Below are positions 30,268-39,576 of a stretch of DNA of 64,000 nucleotides, piece by piece. A program made the translations under genes and the position numbers. This DNA is from Serratia liquefaciens. GTDB lineage: Bacteria > Pseudomonadota > Gammaproteobacteria > Enterobacterales > Enterobacteriaceae. The notes beneath the pieces were generated by a model. That model did not search any database and had not been told where the DNA came from. It worked only from the letters and a program-made list of their open reading frames with translations. The stretch is taken from the NCBI GenBank assembly GCA_012719855.1, contig JAAXZN010000006.1, positions 62,001 to 126,000 of the forward strand, given 5' to 3'. Numbering within the stretch: the stretch's first letter is position 1; each line of letters begins with the position of its first letter.

Positions 30268-32109
30268 ATGTTGCTTAGAAATGGAAACAAGGTACGACGT
30301 TTGGCGTTGAGTTGCGCAATGGCATGTGGTCTTGCGTCGTCGTTACCCGTATGGGCAACCGTTCCTGCATTCCCGGTGGCGTCTTCCGGTATGTCAGTTG
30401 CGCAAAGTCGTTCGGAATTGCTCGCGGCGTTGCCAAAAGGCATTACGCCACATTATCTTTCAACGCTTGCTCCTTTGTACGCCGCGAACCGGATGCAGCT
30501 GATGTGGCAGGATCGCGAAGCGGTCCAACAATTTCAGCAGCAGCTGGCCGAGTTGGCGATGTCTGGCGTGCAGCCGCAGTTTACGCAATGGGTGAAATTG
30601 CTGACCAATCCAGCCATTACCGGTGTGGCCCGCGATGTCGTACTGTCTGATGCGATGTTGGGGTATTTGCAGTTCGTTTCGTCGATCGGCGCCAATGGCA
30701 ACAGCTGGCTGTACAGCAACATTCCCTACAAGCTCGGTTTGCCGCCCAATACGGTGATTAACCAGTGGCAGTTGGCGGTGCGTCAGGGTAAAACGGTGCC
30801 CTATGTCACCTCGCTGGCACCGCAGCACCCGCAATACGCCAAGATGCATCAGGCATTACGCGACATGCTGGCCGATGGGCGCCCATGGCCACAGATGGCG
30901 AATGGCCCGAGTTTGCGCCCCGATCAACTGAGCGATGATATTCCTGCCTTGCGCGAGATCCTGGCGCGCAACGGTATGCTGACCACTTCCGCCGCGCCGG
31001 TAGAGGCGCAAGAGCCGCCAGCGGTGTTGACCGGTTCGCGCAATGAGCCGGATGACGGTGGCTTATCGGTAGATGAAGAGAAAAATCGCGAGGCTCAGAG
31101 CGCGGTAGTCAGCCCGGCCGCCGCGCCGGTAAAAGACCTGGCGCCGTCACCACAATCGCCGTTCAGCCAGCAGCAGGAGAGTCCGGTCACGGTCACGGAC
31201 AATCGCTATACCGCCGATTTGGTTGAAGGCGTTAAGCGCTTCCAGAAATGGCAGGGGTTAAGCGCCGATGGCGTGATTGGCGTACGCACCCGCGAATGGC
31301 TTAACGTGACGCCGCGAATGCGAGCTTCGCTGTTGGCGCTGAACATCCAGCGTTTACGCATTCTTCCCGGCCGCGTCGACACCGGAATTATGGTCAATAT
31401 TCCCAACTACTCGTTGACCTATTACCTGAACGGCAATGAGGTGCTTTCTTCACGGGTGATCGTTGGGCGGCCCAGCCGCAAGACGCCGTTGATGAACAGT
31501 GCGCTGAACAATGTGGTGGTTAATCCCCCGTGGAACGTGCCGACCACGCTGGTGCGCGAAGATATTGTGCCGAAGGCGATGCGAGACGGCAGCTACTTCC
31601 AAAAACACGGTTATACCGTGCTTTCCGGCTGGAGCAACGATGCTGAGGTGATCAACCCGGCCATGATCGACTGGAATATGGTGTCGGCCCGTAACTTCCC
31701 ATACCGGATCCGCCAGGCTCCGGGGGCGACCAACTCGCTGGGGCGTTTCAAATTCAACATGCCGAGTTCGGACGCTATCTATTTGCACGACACGCCGAAC
31801 CATAACCTGTTCCAGAAAGACATTCGTGCCCTGAGCTCGGGTTGCGTACGTGTCAACAAGGCTTCGGATTTAGCGAATATGCTGTTGCAGGATGCGGGCT
31901 GGAACAATACCCGCGTTTCCTCGACCCTAAAACAGGGAAATACCACCTACGTAAATATCCGCCAACATATTCCGGTTAAATTGTATTATTTAACCGCCTG
32001 GGTCTCTGATGATGGAAAGCCACAATTCCGTACAGATATTTACAATTACGATGATACGGTGAGATCGGGTGCACAAATTTTGGCTCAGGCCGAAAAATTA
32101 ATGCAATAA
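30268..32109 (+). CDS. ldtD: L,D-transpeptidase LdtD
   Basis: A 613-residue periplasmic enzyme (E. coli YcbB/LdtD, 615) that forms 3-3 crosslinks in peptidoglycan, which help the wall during outer-membrane stress and allow beta-lactam bypass. An N-terminal signal sequence is seen (basic start, hydrophobic stretch, then PVWA). A peptidoglycan-binding segment lies near 312-350 ([18 protein letters not shown]). The YkuD domain has the catalytic Cys526 in SSGCVRVN with the upstream histidine in YLHDTP. A Pro/Ala/Gln-rich low-complexity insert sits between residues 245 and 310. It is followed by mepK, the endopeptidase that cleaves the same 3-3 bonds. Confidence 0.96.
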   Translation: MLLRNGNKVRRLALSCAMACGLASSLPVWATVPAFPVASSGMSVAQSRSELLAALPKGITPHYLSTLAPLYAANRMQLMWQDREAVQQFQQQLAELAMSGVQPQFTQWVKLLTNPAITGVARDVVLSDAMLGYLQFVSSIGANGNSWLYSNIPYKLGLPPNTVINQWQLAVRQGKTVPYVTSLAPQHPQYAKMHQALRDMLADGRPWPQMANGPSLRPDQLSDDIPALREILARNGMLTTSAAPVEAQEPPAVLTGSRNEPDDGGLSVDEEKNREAQSAVVSPAAAPVKDLAPSPQSPFSQQQESPVTVTDNRYTADLVEGVKRFQKWQGLSADGVIGVRTREWLNVTPRMRASLLALNIQRLRILPGRVDTGIMVNIPNYSLTYYLNGNEVLSSRVIVGRPSRKTPLMNSALNNVVVNPPWNVPTTLVREDIVPKAMRDGSYFQKHGYTVLSGWSNDAEVINPAMIDWNMVSARNFPYRIRQAPGATNSLGRFKFNMPSSDAIYLHDTPNHNLFQKDIRALSSGCVRVNKASDLANMLLQDAGWNNTRVSSTLKQGNTTYVNIRQHIPVKLYYLTAWVSDDGKPQFRTDIYNYDDTVRSGAQILAQAEKLMQ

Positions 32110-32154
32110 ATGCAGTAATTATAAATAAATAACGGTCAGAATATCGGGCCATGA

Positions 32155-32183
32155 TGCAGGCACTCATTCCGTGAGTGCCTGCA
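32155..32183. repeat. Perfect 12-bp inverted repeat between ldtD and mepK
   Basis: TGCAGGCACTCA and TGAGTGCCTGCA pair perfectly around a TTCCG loop. There is no T-run in either direction, so it is not a standard terminator. It may attenuate or stabilise the mRNA between the crosslink-forming ldtD and the crosslink-cleaving mepK. Confidence 0.6.
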
Positions 32184-32290
32184 AACCGCGGGATATCACG
32201 GGTTGACTCAATCAGTGTGGGCGGTTATGGTTCAGGCAGTGCGCTGTTTTGTGCATATATTTTGATATTCTTGCCGGGTTTAACAGAAAC

Positions 32291-32839
32291 ATGGACAAAA
32301 TTGATCATCATCGCCGTAAGTGGCTGGCGTTAGGTAGCGCCGCTGTGGGCATAGCGCTGCTCCCTGGGCAAGCCTTTGCCAGTCTTTCTACTTCGCGCCC
32401 GCGTATTCTTGTCGTCAATAATATGCATACGGGCGAATCCTTGAAAGCCGAATTCTTCGACGGCAAGGGATATAATAAAGACGAATTAGTTCGTCTTAAT
32501 CATCTCTTCCGTGATTATCGAGCCAATAAAGTCAAGTCAATCGATCCTCGCCTATTTGATCACCTCTATCGCCTGCAGGGGCTGTTGGGCACCAACAAAC
32601 CGGTACAGTTGGTTTCAGGTTATCGTTCCCTGGATACCAACAATGAGCTGCGTGAACGCAGCCGCGGTGTGGCCAAGCACAGCTATCATACCAAGGGCCA
32701 GGCGATGGACTTTCATATCGAAGGCATCCAGTTAAGCAATATCCGCAAAGCGGCGTTAAAAATGAGCGCCGGTGGTGTAGGATATTACCCACGTAGCAAC
32801 TTTGTACACATCGATACCGGCCCGGTGCGGACCTGGTAA
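32291..32839 (+). CDS. mepK: Murein endopeptidase MepK (peptidase M15A family)
   Basis: A 182-residue protein, the same length as E. coli MepK (YcbK). It cleaves 3-3 and 4-3 peptide crosslinks in peptidoglycan during wall growth. The N-terminus HHRRKWLALG followed by a hydrophobic core and AFA is a twin-arginine signal peptide, so export is by Tat. The zinc site is shown by YHTKGQAMDFHI (HxxGxAxD) and the later FVHIDTG. The start at 32291 is chosen because it puts the RR motif near the N-terminus and matches the E. coli length. Confidence 0.95.
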   Translation: MDKIDHHRRKWLALGSAAVGIALLPGQAFASLSTSRPRILVVNNMHTGESLKAEFFDGKGYNKDELVRLNHLFRDYRANKVKSIDPRLFDHLYRLQGLLGTNKPVQLVSGYRSLDTNNELRERSRGVAKHSYHTKGQAMDFHIEGIQLSNIRKAALKMSAGGVGYYPRSNFVHIDTGPVRTW

Positions 32840-32905
32840 TCGCTGTGCACCATAAGTGAGTAGCGCCAGCCCGTCAGGGTGTGGCGCTGTTGTCGTTGGA
32901 GCCTT

Positions 32906-33553
32906 ATGAAATACCAAATTATTCCCGTTACCGCTTTTAGTCAGAATTGCAGCCTGATCTGGTGTGAGAGTACCCAACAGGCGGCATTGGTCGATCCCGG
33001 CGGCGAAGCGGAAAAGTTAAAGGTCGAAATTGCTAAACAGGGCGTGACGGTCACGCAGATCCTGTTGACGCACGGCCATCTCGATCACGTAGGGGCAGCG
33101 GCTGAGCTGGCGGAACACTATCAGGTACCGATCTACGGTCCGGACAAGGAAGACGCTTTCTGGTTGGATGGTCTGCCTGCGCAAAGCCGGATGTTTGGTC
33201 TGGAAGAGTGTGCGCCTCTGACGCCAACTCGCTGGCTGGAAGAAGGGGACAGCGTGCAGGTGGGCGAGATGACGCTCAAGGTACTGCATTGCCCCGGCCA
33301 TACTCCTGGCCATATCGTGTTTATTAATGAGCAGGCGCGATTGGCGCTGGTGGGTGACGTATTGTTTAACGGTGGCGTGGGTCGCAGCGACTTCCCCCGT
33401 GGCGACCACCAGGCATTAATCAACTCGATCCGCACCAAGCTCCTGCCACAGGGGGATGACATGGCGTTTATCCCGGGTCATGGGCCGATGTCTACCTTCG
33501 GTCAAGAGCGTGAAACCAATCCGTTCCTGCGAGAAGAACCGGCCATCTGGTAA
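32906..33553 (+). CDS. gloC: Hydroxyacylglutathione hydrolase GloC (glyoxalase II type)
   Basis: A 215-residue cytosolic metallo-beta-lactamase-fold hydrolase, the same length as E. coli YcbL/GloC. It hydrolyses S-lactoylglutathione, the second step of methylglyoxal detoxification. The metal motif THGHLDH is at residues 55-61, with GHTPGH and a later GHGP. The start at 32906 (MKYQIIPVT) matches family alignments. It is convergent with aspC across a shared terminator. Confidence 0.95.
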   Translation: MKYQIIPVTAFSQNCSLIWCESTQQAALVDPGGEAEKLKVEIAKQGVTVTQILLTHGHLDHVGAAAELAEHYQVPIYGPDKEDAFWLDGLPAQSRMFGLEECAPLTPTRWLEEGDSVQVGEMTLKVLHCPGHTPGHIVFINEQARLALVGDVLFNGGVGRSDFPRGDHQALINSIRTKLLPQGDDMAFIPGHGPMSTFGQERETNPFLREEPAIW

Positions 33554-33577
33554 GGTTATTTCCCGGCAGAAATAACT

Positions 33578-33604
33578 AAGGGGCGCATTGAGCGCCCCCT
33601 TTTG
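33578..33604. terminator. Shared terminator between gloC and aspC
   Basis: AAGGGGCGC pairs with GCGCCCC around ATTGA, flanked by T-rich DNA on the right (CCTTTTGC) and a shorter run on the left. It can serve both converging genes, more strongly gloC. Confidence 0.7.
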
Positions 33605-33624
33605 CTTATTTGGAACCCTGAGCT

Positions 33625-34815
33625 TTACAGCACGGCGACGATGGCTTCACACAGCGGCGCCATATTGTCTGGCGTCATGCCTGCGACGTTAACCCGGCCG
33701 GAGTTAACGGCGTAAACGCCAAATTCGTCACGCAGGCGCAGTACCTGTTCTTTGGTCAACCCGCTGAACGAGAACATGCCGTTCTGGTTGATGATAAAGT
33801 TGAAGTCCTGCTCTGCGCCTTTCTCCTGCAAAGTATTCACGAACAGCTGGCGCATGCGGTGAATGCGTTGACGCATATCGGTCAGCTCCTGCTCCCACAG
33901 CGCGCGCAGCGCATCATCACCCAGGATGGTCGCAACCACCGCGGCACCGTGTGACGGCGGGTTGGAGTAGTTGGCGCGAATGGCGGCTTTCACCTGGCTG
34001 AAGGCGCGATCAGCGGTATCCGCATCTGCGGCAACCAGAGTACAGGCGCCGACACGTTCGTTGTATAGGCCGAAATTCTTCGAGTACGAGCTGGCTACGA
34101 TCAGTTCCTGATGCTTGGCGGCGAAAATACGCAGGCCCTGTGCATCTTCTTCCAGACCTTTCGCAAAGCCCTGGTAAGCAAAGTCGAACAGCGGCAGCCA
34201 GCCGTTAGCCACAGACAGCTCGGCTAACTGAGCCCACTGCTCTGGCGTAGGATCGATACCGGTTGGGTTATGGCAGCAACCATGGAACAGGACCACATCG
34301 CCTGCCTGAGCCTGTTTCAGGCTGTTCAACAGGCCATCGAAGTCCAGCGCATGATTAGCCGCATCGTAGTAGGCATATTCCAGCACTTCCAGGCCGACGG
34401 CGCCGAACACGTTTTTATGGTTCGGCCAGCTTGGGTTGCTGATCCAGATGCGTTTAGCGCTGGTCTGGTTGGCGATGAAGTCAGCTGCCACACGCAGGCC
34501 GCCGGTACCACCAGGCGTTTGCGCGGTGCGCGCACGCTTGTCGGCAATGATTGGGTTTTGTTTGCCGAACAGCAGTTCTTGCGTGCAGTTGGCGAAAGCG
34601 GGGATGCCCTCAATGCCGAGATAGTTTTTGGTGGCTTCATTTTCCAGCAGATACTGCTCGGCTTTTTTCACGCTGGTCAGCACCGGCGTTTTGCCGGTTT
34701 CGTCTTTGTAAACGCCAATGCCCAAATTGATTTTGTTCGGGCGTGCGTCGGCGCGGAAAATGTCGGTCAGACCCAGAATCGGATCGGCAGGTGCAGCAGT
34801 GATTTTTTCAAACAT
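33625..34815 (-). CDS. aspC: Aspartate aminotransferase
   Basis: A 396-residue class I PLP aminotransferase, exactly the E. coli AspC length from [15 protein letters not shown]. It interconverts aspartate/2-oxoglutarate and oxaloacetate/glutamate and acts also on aromatic amino acids. The PLP lysine is in [13 protein letters not shown]. An in-frame ATG five codons upstream (MEAPDMFEK) is less likely. It is transcribed leftwards, alone, with the ompF terminator upstream. Confidence 0.97.
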   Translation of the reverse strand: MFEKITAAPADPILGLTDIFRADARPNKINLGIGVYKDETGKTPVLTSVKKAEQYLLENEATKNYLGIEGIPAFANCTQELLFGKQNPIIADKRARTAQTPGGTGGLRVAADFIANQTSAKRIWISNPSWPNHKNVFGAVGLEVLEYAYYDAANHALDFDGLLNSLKQAQAGDVVLFHGCCHNPTGIDPTPEQWAQLAELSVANGWLPLFDFAYQGFAKGLEEDAQGLRIFAAKHQELIVASSYSKNFGLYNERVGACTLVAADADTADRAFSQVKAAIRANYSNPPSHGAAVVATILGDDALRALWEQELTDMRQRIHRMRQLFVNTLQEKGAEQDFNFIINQNGMFSFSGLTKEQVLRLRDEFGVYAVNSGRVNVAGMTPDNMAPLCEAIVAVL

Positions 34816-34996
34816 GTCAGGTGCTTCCATGGCTCGGAGTTAAGCAGACAGAAGCATCAGGGTAGCGCCAGTTATGCGCTTTGCCAACCGTTTGCGAGAA
34901 AAACACAGCGATCTTGTGAAGGGCGCAGATTCGGCATAAAAAATGAGGAAGAAGGGGGCATTGGCAGGATAAAAATTTACGCGTAGCGCAAAAACA

Positions 34997-35020
34997 AAAA
35001 CAGGGCCGAAGCCCTGTTTT
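34997..35020 (-). terminator. Rho-independent terminator after ompF
   Basis: A 10-bp perfect stem AAAACAGGGC/GCCCTGTTTT with a CGAA (TTCG on the transcript) tetraloop, then a T-rich tail (TTTTTG) on the minus strand. A second stem, CGACGG/CCGTCG at 35031-35046, lies between it and the ompF stop, so two hairpins protect the porin mRNA end. Confidence 0.9.
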
Positions 35021-35060
35021 TTAACTTACTCGACGGTGAACCGTCGTTAAGTGAGACAAC

Positions 35061-36182
35061 TTAGAACTGGTAAACCAGACCAACACCTACGATATCATCG
35101 GTAGCGGTGCCAGTGGCTTTAGTGAACTCGTTGTCGTCCAGCAGGTTGATTTTGTAATCAACATAGGTAGACATGTTTTTGTTGAAGTAGTAAGTGGTAC
35201 CAACAGAAACATATTTAACCAGATCCTGGTCTGTACCTGCGCCTGGGACGTTCAGGTTTTTACCTTTAGACTGCAGGTAAGAAACTTCTGGACGCAGACC
35301 GAAGTCGAACTGGTACTGAGCAGTCACTTCGAAGTTCTGAGTTTTGCTGGCGAAGCCGCCGCAATCGGTAGATGCATTACAGGTTGAGCTGAAGTTGCCG
35401 CCGCCGAATGGAGTCATGTTACGAGTTTCTGCGTACATAGCTGCCAGGTAAACGTTGTTAGCGTCGTATTTCGCGCCAACAGTCCATGCATCAGCTTTGT
35501 CGCCACGTTCGTTAGAACGCAGTTTTTGATCATCGGTACGGTTGGAAGAAGCGTATGCTGCACCTACGCTGATGCCTTCGCCGATGTCATAAGTAGAAGA
35601 CAGGCCCCAGCCGTCGCCATTTTGTTTCTTGATGTCACGGCCGTCGTTCTGGTTTTTACCTTGGTACTGAACGGCGAAGTTCAGACCGTCAACCAGACCG
35701 AAGAAGTTGTTGTTACGGTAAGTAGCAACGCCGTTGGTACGGCCAGTCATGTAGTTGTCGGTAATGGTGTAAGTGTCGCCACCGAACTCTGGCAGCATAT
35801 CTGTCCAGCCTTCTACGTCGTACAGTACGCCGTAGTTACGGCCGTAGTCGAATGAACCGTAGTCAGCAAATTTCAGACCAGCGAAGCCCAGACGAGTCTT
35901 GGTGCCTTCGGTGCCTTGAGATTCAGAGTGGTTAGCCTGAACGTTGTATTCCCACTGGCCGTAACCGGTCAGTTGGTCAGTAATCTGGGTTTCACCTTTG
36001 AAGCCGAAACGAACATAGGTCTGATCGCCGTCATTACCTTTGTCGTCTGAGAAGTAGTGCAGACCGTCAACTTTACCGTACAGATCCAGTTTGTTGCCGT
36101 CTTTGTTGTAGATTTCAGCAGCGTTAGCTGCACCAGCGGCTAACAGAGCTGGGATTACCACTGCAAGAATATTGCGCTTCAT
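35061..36182 (-). CDS. ompF: Outer-membrane porin OmpF
   Basis: A 373-residue trimeric general porin. A signal peptide ([21 protein letters not shown]) is followed by the mature start [16 protein letters not shown]. The protein ends in phenylalanine, the outer-membrane insertion signal. Loop 3, which narrows the pore, contains PEFGGDT. An unusual feature is a cysteine pair in an extracellular loop ([12 protein letters not shown]), which E. coli OmpF lacks. It could form a disulfide. Identity as OmpF rather than OmpC rests on its place between aspC and asnS and on the ompF-type leader upstream. An ATG one codon earlier is also possible. Confidence 0.94.
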   Translation of the reverse strand: MKRNILAVVIPALLAAGAANAAEIYNKDGNKLDLYGKVDGLHYFSDDKGNDGDQTYVRFGFKGETQITDQLTGYGQWEYNVQANHSESQGTEGTKTRLGFAGLKFADYGSFDYGRNYGVLYDVEGWTDMLPEFGGDTYTITDNYMTGRTNGVATYRNNNFFGLVDGLNFAVQYQGKNQNDGRDIKKQNGDGWGLSSTYDIGEGISVGAAYASSNRTDDQKLRSNERGDKADAWTVGAKYDANNVYLAAMYAETRNMTPFGGGNFSSTCNASTDCGGFASKTQNFEVTAQYQFDFGLRPEVSYLQSKGKNLNVPGAGTDQDLVKYVSVGTTYYFNKNMSTYVDYKINLLDDNEFTKATGTATDDIVGVGLVYQF

Positions 36183-36185
36183 CAT

Positions 36186-36400
36186 TATATTACCCTCATT
36201 GGTGTTATTCGGACACCTTTGCCACTGCCGCCAATAATTCTTTTGGAACTATTGTTGATAGATTGGTGTCGTCCTGTGTCTGCACGCAGTGTTCCATTCA
36301 CGGGCAGGTTAATCTAGAACGAAAATGCTACCAATGTCCTAATGAGGTTTCAAAAAGAAAGTATTTGTAACTAAATGTAATATTCACGGAACTTTGTGAC
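36186..36400 (-). promoter_or_regulatory. ompF promoter and leader with OmpR-type sites
   Basis: On the minus strand this gap closely follows the E. coli ompF upstream region. The OmpR-binding part is at 36345-36380 (GTTACAAATAC then TTTCTTTTTGAAACC). The likely transcript start is near 36280, in AGACACAGG. The leader carries blocks identical to E. coli such as CAATAGTTCC and CGGCAGTGGCA, and ends in AATGAGGGTAATA just before the start. In E. coli the end of this leader pairs with MicF RNA, so antisense control is plausible. The match is from memory of the E. coli leader. No gene is present in this gap. Confidence 0.8.
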
Positions 36401-36424
36401 GCTCGTCAATATTAAAAAATGCGA

Positions 36425-36445
36425 AAGGCCAGCTAAGCTGGCCTT
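36425..36445 (-). terminator. Terminator after asnS
   Basis: AAGGCCAGC/GCTGGCCTT around a TAA (TTA) loop, followed on the minus strand by TTTCGCATTTTTT. It lies just after the asnS stop and ahead of the ompF control region. Confidence 0.75.
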
Positions 36446-36488
36446 GGTTTTGTAACTAAATTAACTAGAAAATGTATTATCTGATTAA

Positions 36489-37889
36489 TTAAAAGGTTGC
36501 ATTACGTGGTGTGCGTGGGAAAGGGATCACGTCGCGCACGTTTTGCACACCGGTTACGTAGGCGATTAAACGCTCAAAACCTAAACCAAAGCCGGCGTGT
36601 GGTACGGTGCCGTAACGACGCAGATCGCGGTACCACCAATAATCTTCTTTATTCAGGCCCATGGCTTCCAGGCGCTGATCCAACACGTCCAGACGTTCTT
36701 CACGCTGAGCACCGCCGATGATTTCGCCAATGCCCGGGGCCAACACGTCCATTGCCGCAACGGTTTTGCCGTCGTCGTTCATACGCATATAGAAAGCTTT
36801 GATGTCTTTCGGGTAGTTTTTCACCACCACCGGCGCTTTAAAGTGTTTCTCAGCCAGGTAACGCTCATGCTCTGAAGACAGATCGATACCCCAGGAAACC
36901 GGGTTTTCGAAAGTCTGGCCAGAGGCGATCAGGATTTCCACCGCTTCGGTGTAATCAACCTGAGCGAAGTCGGAAGAAACAAAACGCTTCAGGCGGTCAA
37001 TTGCATCTTTGTCTACGCGTTCTGCGAAGAACTGCATGTCATCCATACGCTCGTTCAATACGGCCTGGAATACATACTTCAGCATTTTCTCTGCCAGTTC
37101 CGCGATATCCTCGAGGTCAGCAAAGGCAACTTCCGGCTCGATCATCCAAAACTCGGCCAGGTGACGGCTGGTGTTGGAGTTTTCGGCGCGGAAAGTCGGG
37201 CCGAAGGTGTAAATTTTCGACAACGCACAGGCATAGGTTTCGCCGTTCAACTGGCCGGAAACGGTCAGGAACGCTTCTTTACCGAAAAAGTCCTGGCTGA
37301 AATCGACAGCGCCTTTATCGGTGCGCGGCAGGTTTTCCAGATCCAGCGTGGAAACGCGGAACATTTCGCCAGCGCCTTCGGTATCGGAAGCGGTGATCAG
37401 CGGAGTGGAAACCCAGAAGAAGCCGTTCTCGTGATAAAAACGGTGAATCGCCTGCGCCAGAGTGTGACGCACGCGAGCCACGGCACCGATCAGGTTGGTG
37501 CGTGGGCGCAGGTGCGCCACTTCGCGCAGGTATTCGATGCTATGGCGCTTGGCTGCCATCGGGTAAGTGTCAGGATCGTCAACCCAACCGACCACTTTAA
37601 TCTCGGTCGCCTGCAGCTCGAAACTCTGACCTTCGCCAGGAGAGGCGACCACTTTGCCGGTTACTTCAATCGAGCAGCCGGTGGTCAGATGCAGCACTTC
37701 ATCCTGATAATTCGGCAGAGAATTATTAACGACGGCCTGTAACGGATCAAAGCAGGAACCGTCATAGACGGCCAGGAAGGAGATACCAGCTTTAGAATCT
37801 CTCCGGGTACGCACCCACCCGCGCACGGTGACTTCACTGTCAACCGCAGCACGGCCTTGCAGTACGTCGACTACAGGCACTACGCTCAT
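36489..37889 (-). CDS. asnS: Asparaginyl-tRNA synthetase
   Basis: A 466-residue class II aminoacyl-tRNA synthetase, the same length as E. coli AsnRS. It charges tRNA-Asn. An N-terminal OB-fold anticodon-binding domain (residues about 15-110, [16 protein letters not shown]) is followed by the catalytic domain. Motif 2 lies near [16 protein letters not shown] and motif 3 is [15 protein letters not shown]. It is transcribed leftwards, between pncB and ompF, as in E. coli. Confidence 0.98.
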   Translation of the reverse strand: MSVVPVVDVLQGRAAVDSEVTVRGWVRTRRDSKAGISFLAVYDGSCFDPLQAVVNNSLPNYQDEVLHLTTGCSIEVTGKVVASPGEGQSFELQATEIKVVGWVDDPDTYPMAAKRHSIEYLREVAHLRPRTNLIGAVARVRHTLAQAIHRFYHENGFFWVSTPLITASDTEGAGEMFRVSTLDLENLPRTDKGAVDFSQDFFGKEAFLTVSGQLNGETYACALSKIYTFGPTFRAENSNTSRHLAEFWMIEPEVAFADLEDIAELAEKMLKYVFQAVLNERMDDMQFFAERVDKDAIDRLKRFVSSDFAQVDYTEAVEILIASGQTFENPVSWGIDLSSEHERYLAEKHFKAPVVVKNYPKDIKAFYMRMNDDGKTVAAMDVLAPGIGEIIGGAQREERLDVLDQRLEAMGLNKEDYWWYRDLRRYGTVPHAGFGLGFERLIAYVTGVQNVRDVIPFPRTPRNATF

Positions 37890-38058
37890 AGATTTCTCTC
37901 TTAATAATTTGGTTTAGAAATAGCTTACAACCCAAGAATATGGGGATGTTGCTATGTTACTTGCCGCGGTGCAGAGCACAAGCAGAAATCGCCGGATTGG
38001 TGCAACATTTCTTGGCTCTGGGCGAAAAGGGAGCACGGCGAAGTCTCTTATAAAGAAG

Positions 38059-38093
38059 AAAAAAGCCGGCATGAGGTCTTCAGCCGGCTTTTT
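38059..38093 (-). terminator. Rho-independent terminator after pncB
   Basis: AAAAAGCCGGC/GCCGGCTTTTT with a 12-base loop, followed on the minus strand by TTTTTTCTTC. It lies 23 bp after the pncB stop. Confidence 0.85.
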
Positions 38094-38115
38094 CGCGTTG
38101 GCAGGGCAGTGGGGC

Positions 38116-39321
38116 TTAGCTGGCTTTCTTCACCAGCGGTAAATCGAAGGCCTTGCGCAAGGCTTTCACAAAGGCTTGATCCTGGCAGATGGTCTTGCCC
38201 GGGCTGTCGGAAAGTTTAGCCACCGGCTTGCCTTTGCATTCGACCAGCTTGATCACGATGTTCAGCGGTTTAACTCCTGGGATATCGCAGGTCAGACGGG
38301 TGCCGATACCAAATACCAGATTGACGCGCTGGTGGAAACGACGGTAGAGCGCCATCGCCTTGTCCAACTCCAGATTGTCGGAGAACACCAGCGTTTTGCT
38401 CATGGGGTCGATGCCCAGCTTCTGATAATGCGCAATGGCTTTCTCGCCCCATTCGAACGGATCGCCCGAATCATGGCGCAGGCCCTGATAACGCTGGGCG
38501 AACTGCGGACCGAAATCACGCAGGAAGGCGTCCATGGTGATGCAGTCGGTCAGCGCGATGCCGAGCTGGTCCGGGTATTCATCCAGCCAGGCTTGCAGCG
38601 CTGCGCGTTGGCTGTTGGCCAATACCGGGCTGATCTGCTGGTGCGCCTGGAACCACTCATGAGCCTGGGTACCCACGGGAGCGAGCCCCAGTTGGTGGGC
38701 CAGATCGTAGTTGCTGGTGCCGACCAGGTAAGGAAATTCGTCTTTCAAGGTGCTGACAATCGCCTGCTGCACGCTTTGCGAGAAGCGACGGCGGGTGCCG
38801 AAGTCCATCAGTTTGAAGCGAGAAATATCCACGTCAGCGCTCATGGCTTTAAAATGCTCGAGTTTGCTGCGCAGATGAGCGACGGCCATCTCAGGCGTGA
38901 CCTCCGGGGAGCGGTGACGGTGCACCACCTCACTGATCACGGCCAGCAGAGGGACTTCCCACATGATCACTTCACGCCAGGGACCGGCAATGCGGAGGTG
39001 CAATTTGCCTGCATGATTTTCAATCTGAACCTGTTGCGGATCGTAGCGAAACTCGCGCAGCCAGTTCAGGTAATCTTCGCGGAAGAAAGGCAGCCCGGAA
39101 AGATAGTTTAACTCAGCGTCTGTCAGCGCCAATTGGCTCATCAGTGCGATCTGGGTACGGATCTCGTCGGCATATTCGCCAAGCAGCTCGTCACCGCGGC
39201 AGCGGAATTCCGCCGCCACGCTGATAGCAGGATAGCGATGGAACACTGCTTGCTGCATATGAAGCTTATAAGCATCAGTATCAAGCAGTGATGTCAAAAT
39301 CGGGGAGGCGTATTGAGTCAT
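38116..39321 (-). CDS. pncB: Nicotinate phosphoribosyltransferase
   Basis: A 401-residue enzyme (E. coli 400) of the NAD salvage pathway. It converts nicotinate and PRPP to nicotinate mononucleotide with ATP hydrolysis through a phosphohistidine. Conserved segments include [15 protein letters not shown] at the N-terminus, FGTRRRFS, the [13 protein letters not shown] region, and [14 protein letters not shown]. It is transcribed leftwards and has an inverted repeat 40-80 bp upstream that could be an operator. Confidence 0.97.
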   Translation of the reverse strand: MTQYASPILTSLLDTDAYKLHMQQAVFHRYPAISVAAEFRCRGDELLGEYADEIRTQIALMSQLALTDAELNYLSGLPFFREDYLNWLREFRYDPQQVQIENHAGKLHLRIAGPWREVIMWEVPLLAVISEVVHRHRSPEVTPEMAVAHLRSKLEHFKAMSADVDISRFKLMDFGTRRRFSQSVQQAIVSTLKDEFPYLVGTSNYDLAHQLGLAPVGTQAHEWFQAHQQISPVLANSQRAALQAWLDEYPDQLGIALTDCITMDAFLRDFGPQFAQRYQGLRHDSGDPFEWGEKAIAHYQKLGIDPMSKTLVFSDNLELDKAMALYRRFHQRVNLVFGIGTRLTCDIPGVKPLNIVIKLVECKGKPVAKLSDSPGKTICQDQAFVKALRKAFDLPLVKKAS

Positions 39322-39361
39322 AGCGCGTTACTGCATCCTCGTCAGGCGCGTGTCCAAATCC

Positions 39362-39403
39362 GGATAATCATAAAAAAGTGGGGGGAGTATACCCGGATTA
39401 TCC
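39362..39403. repeat. Inverted repeat upstream of pncB
   Basis: GGATAATC at 39362-39369 and its complement GATTATCC at 39396-39403 are separated by 26 bp and lie 41-82 bp before the pncB start. The spacing fits a two-site operator or an RNA stem. It does not look like the NadR box. The rest of the 255-bp gap to the diguanylate cyclase shows nothing I recognise. Confidence 0.4.
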
Positions 39404-39576
39404 TGTTATTGAAGCTGCATCACACCACAATTCATCGGAGCCGGTCGAGGATTAAACGTGCCTTTATCTCTGCTTGCCATCAGGATACCGACAGAAAAGT
39501 CAGATAAGCCTGTAAGGTGAATGACTTAGCCTAATTAGTCATAAAAATTATAATGTTAATTATTTTAAACAACAAT

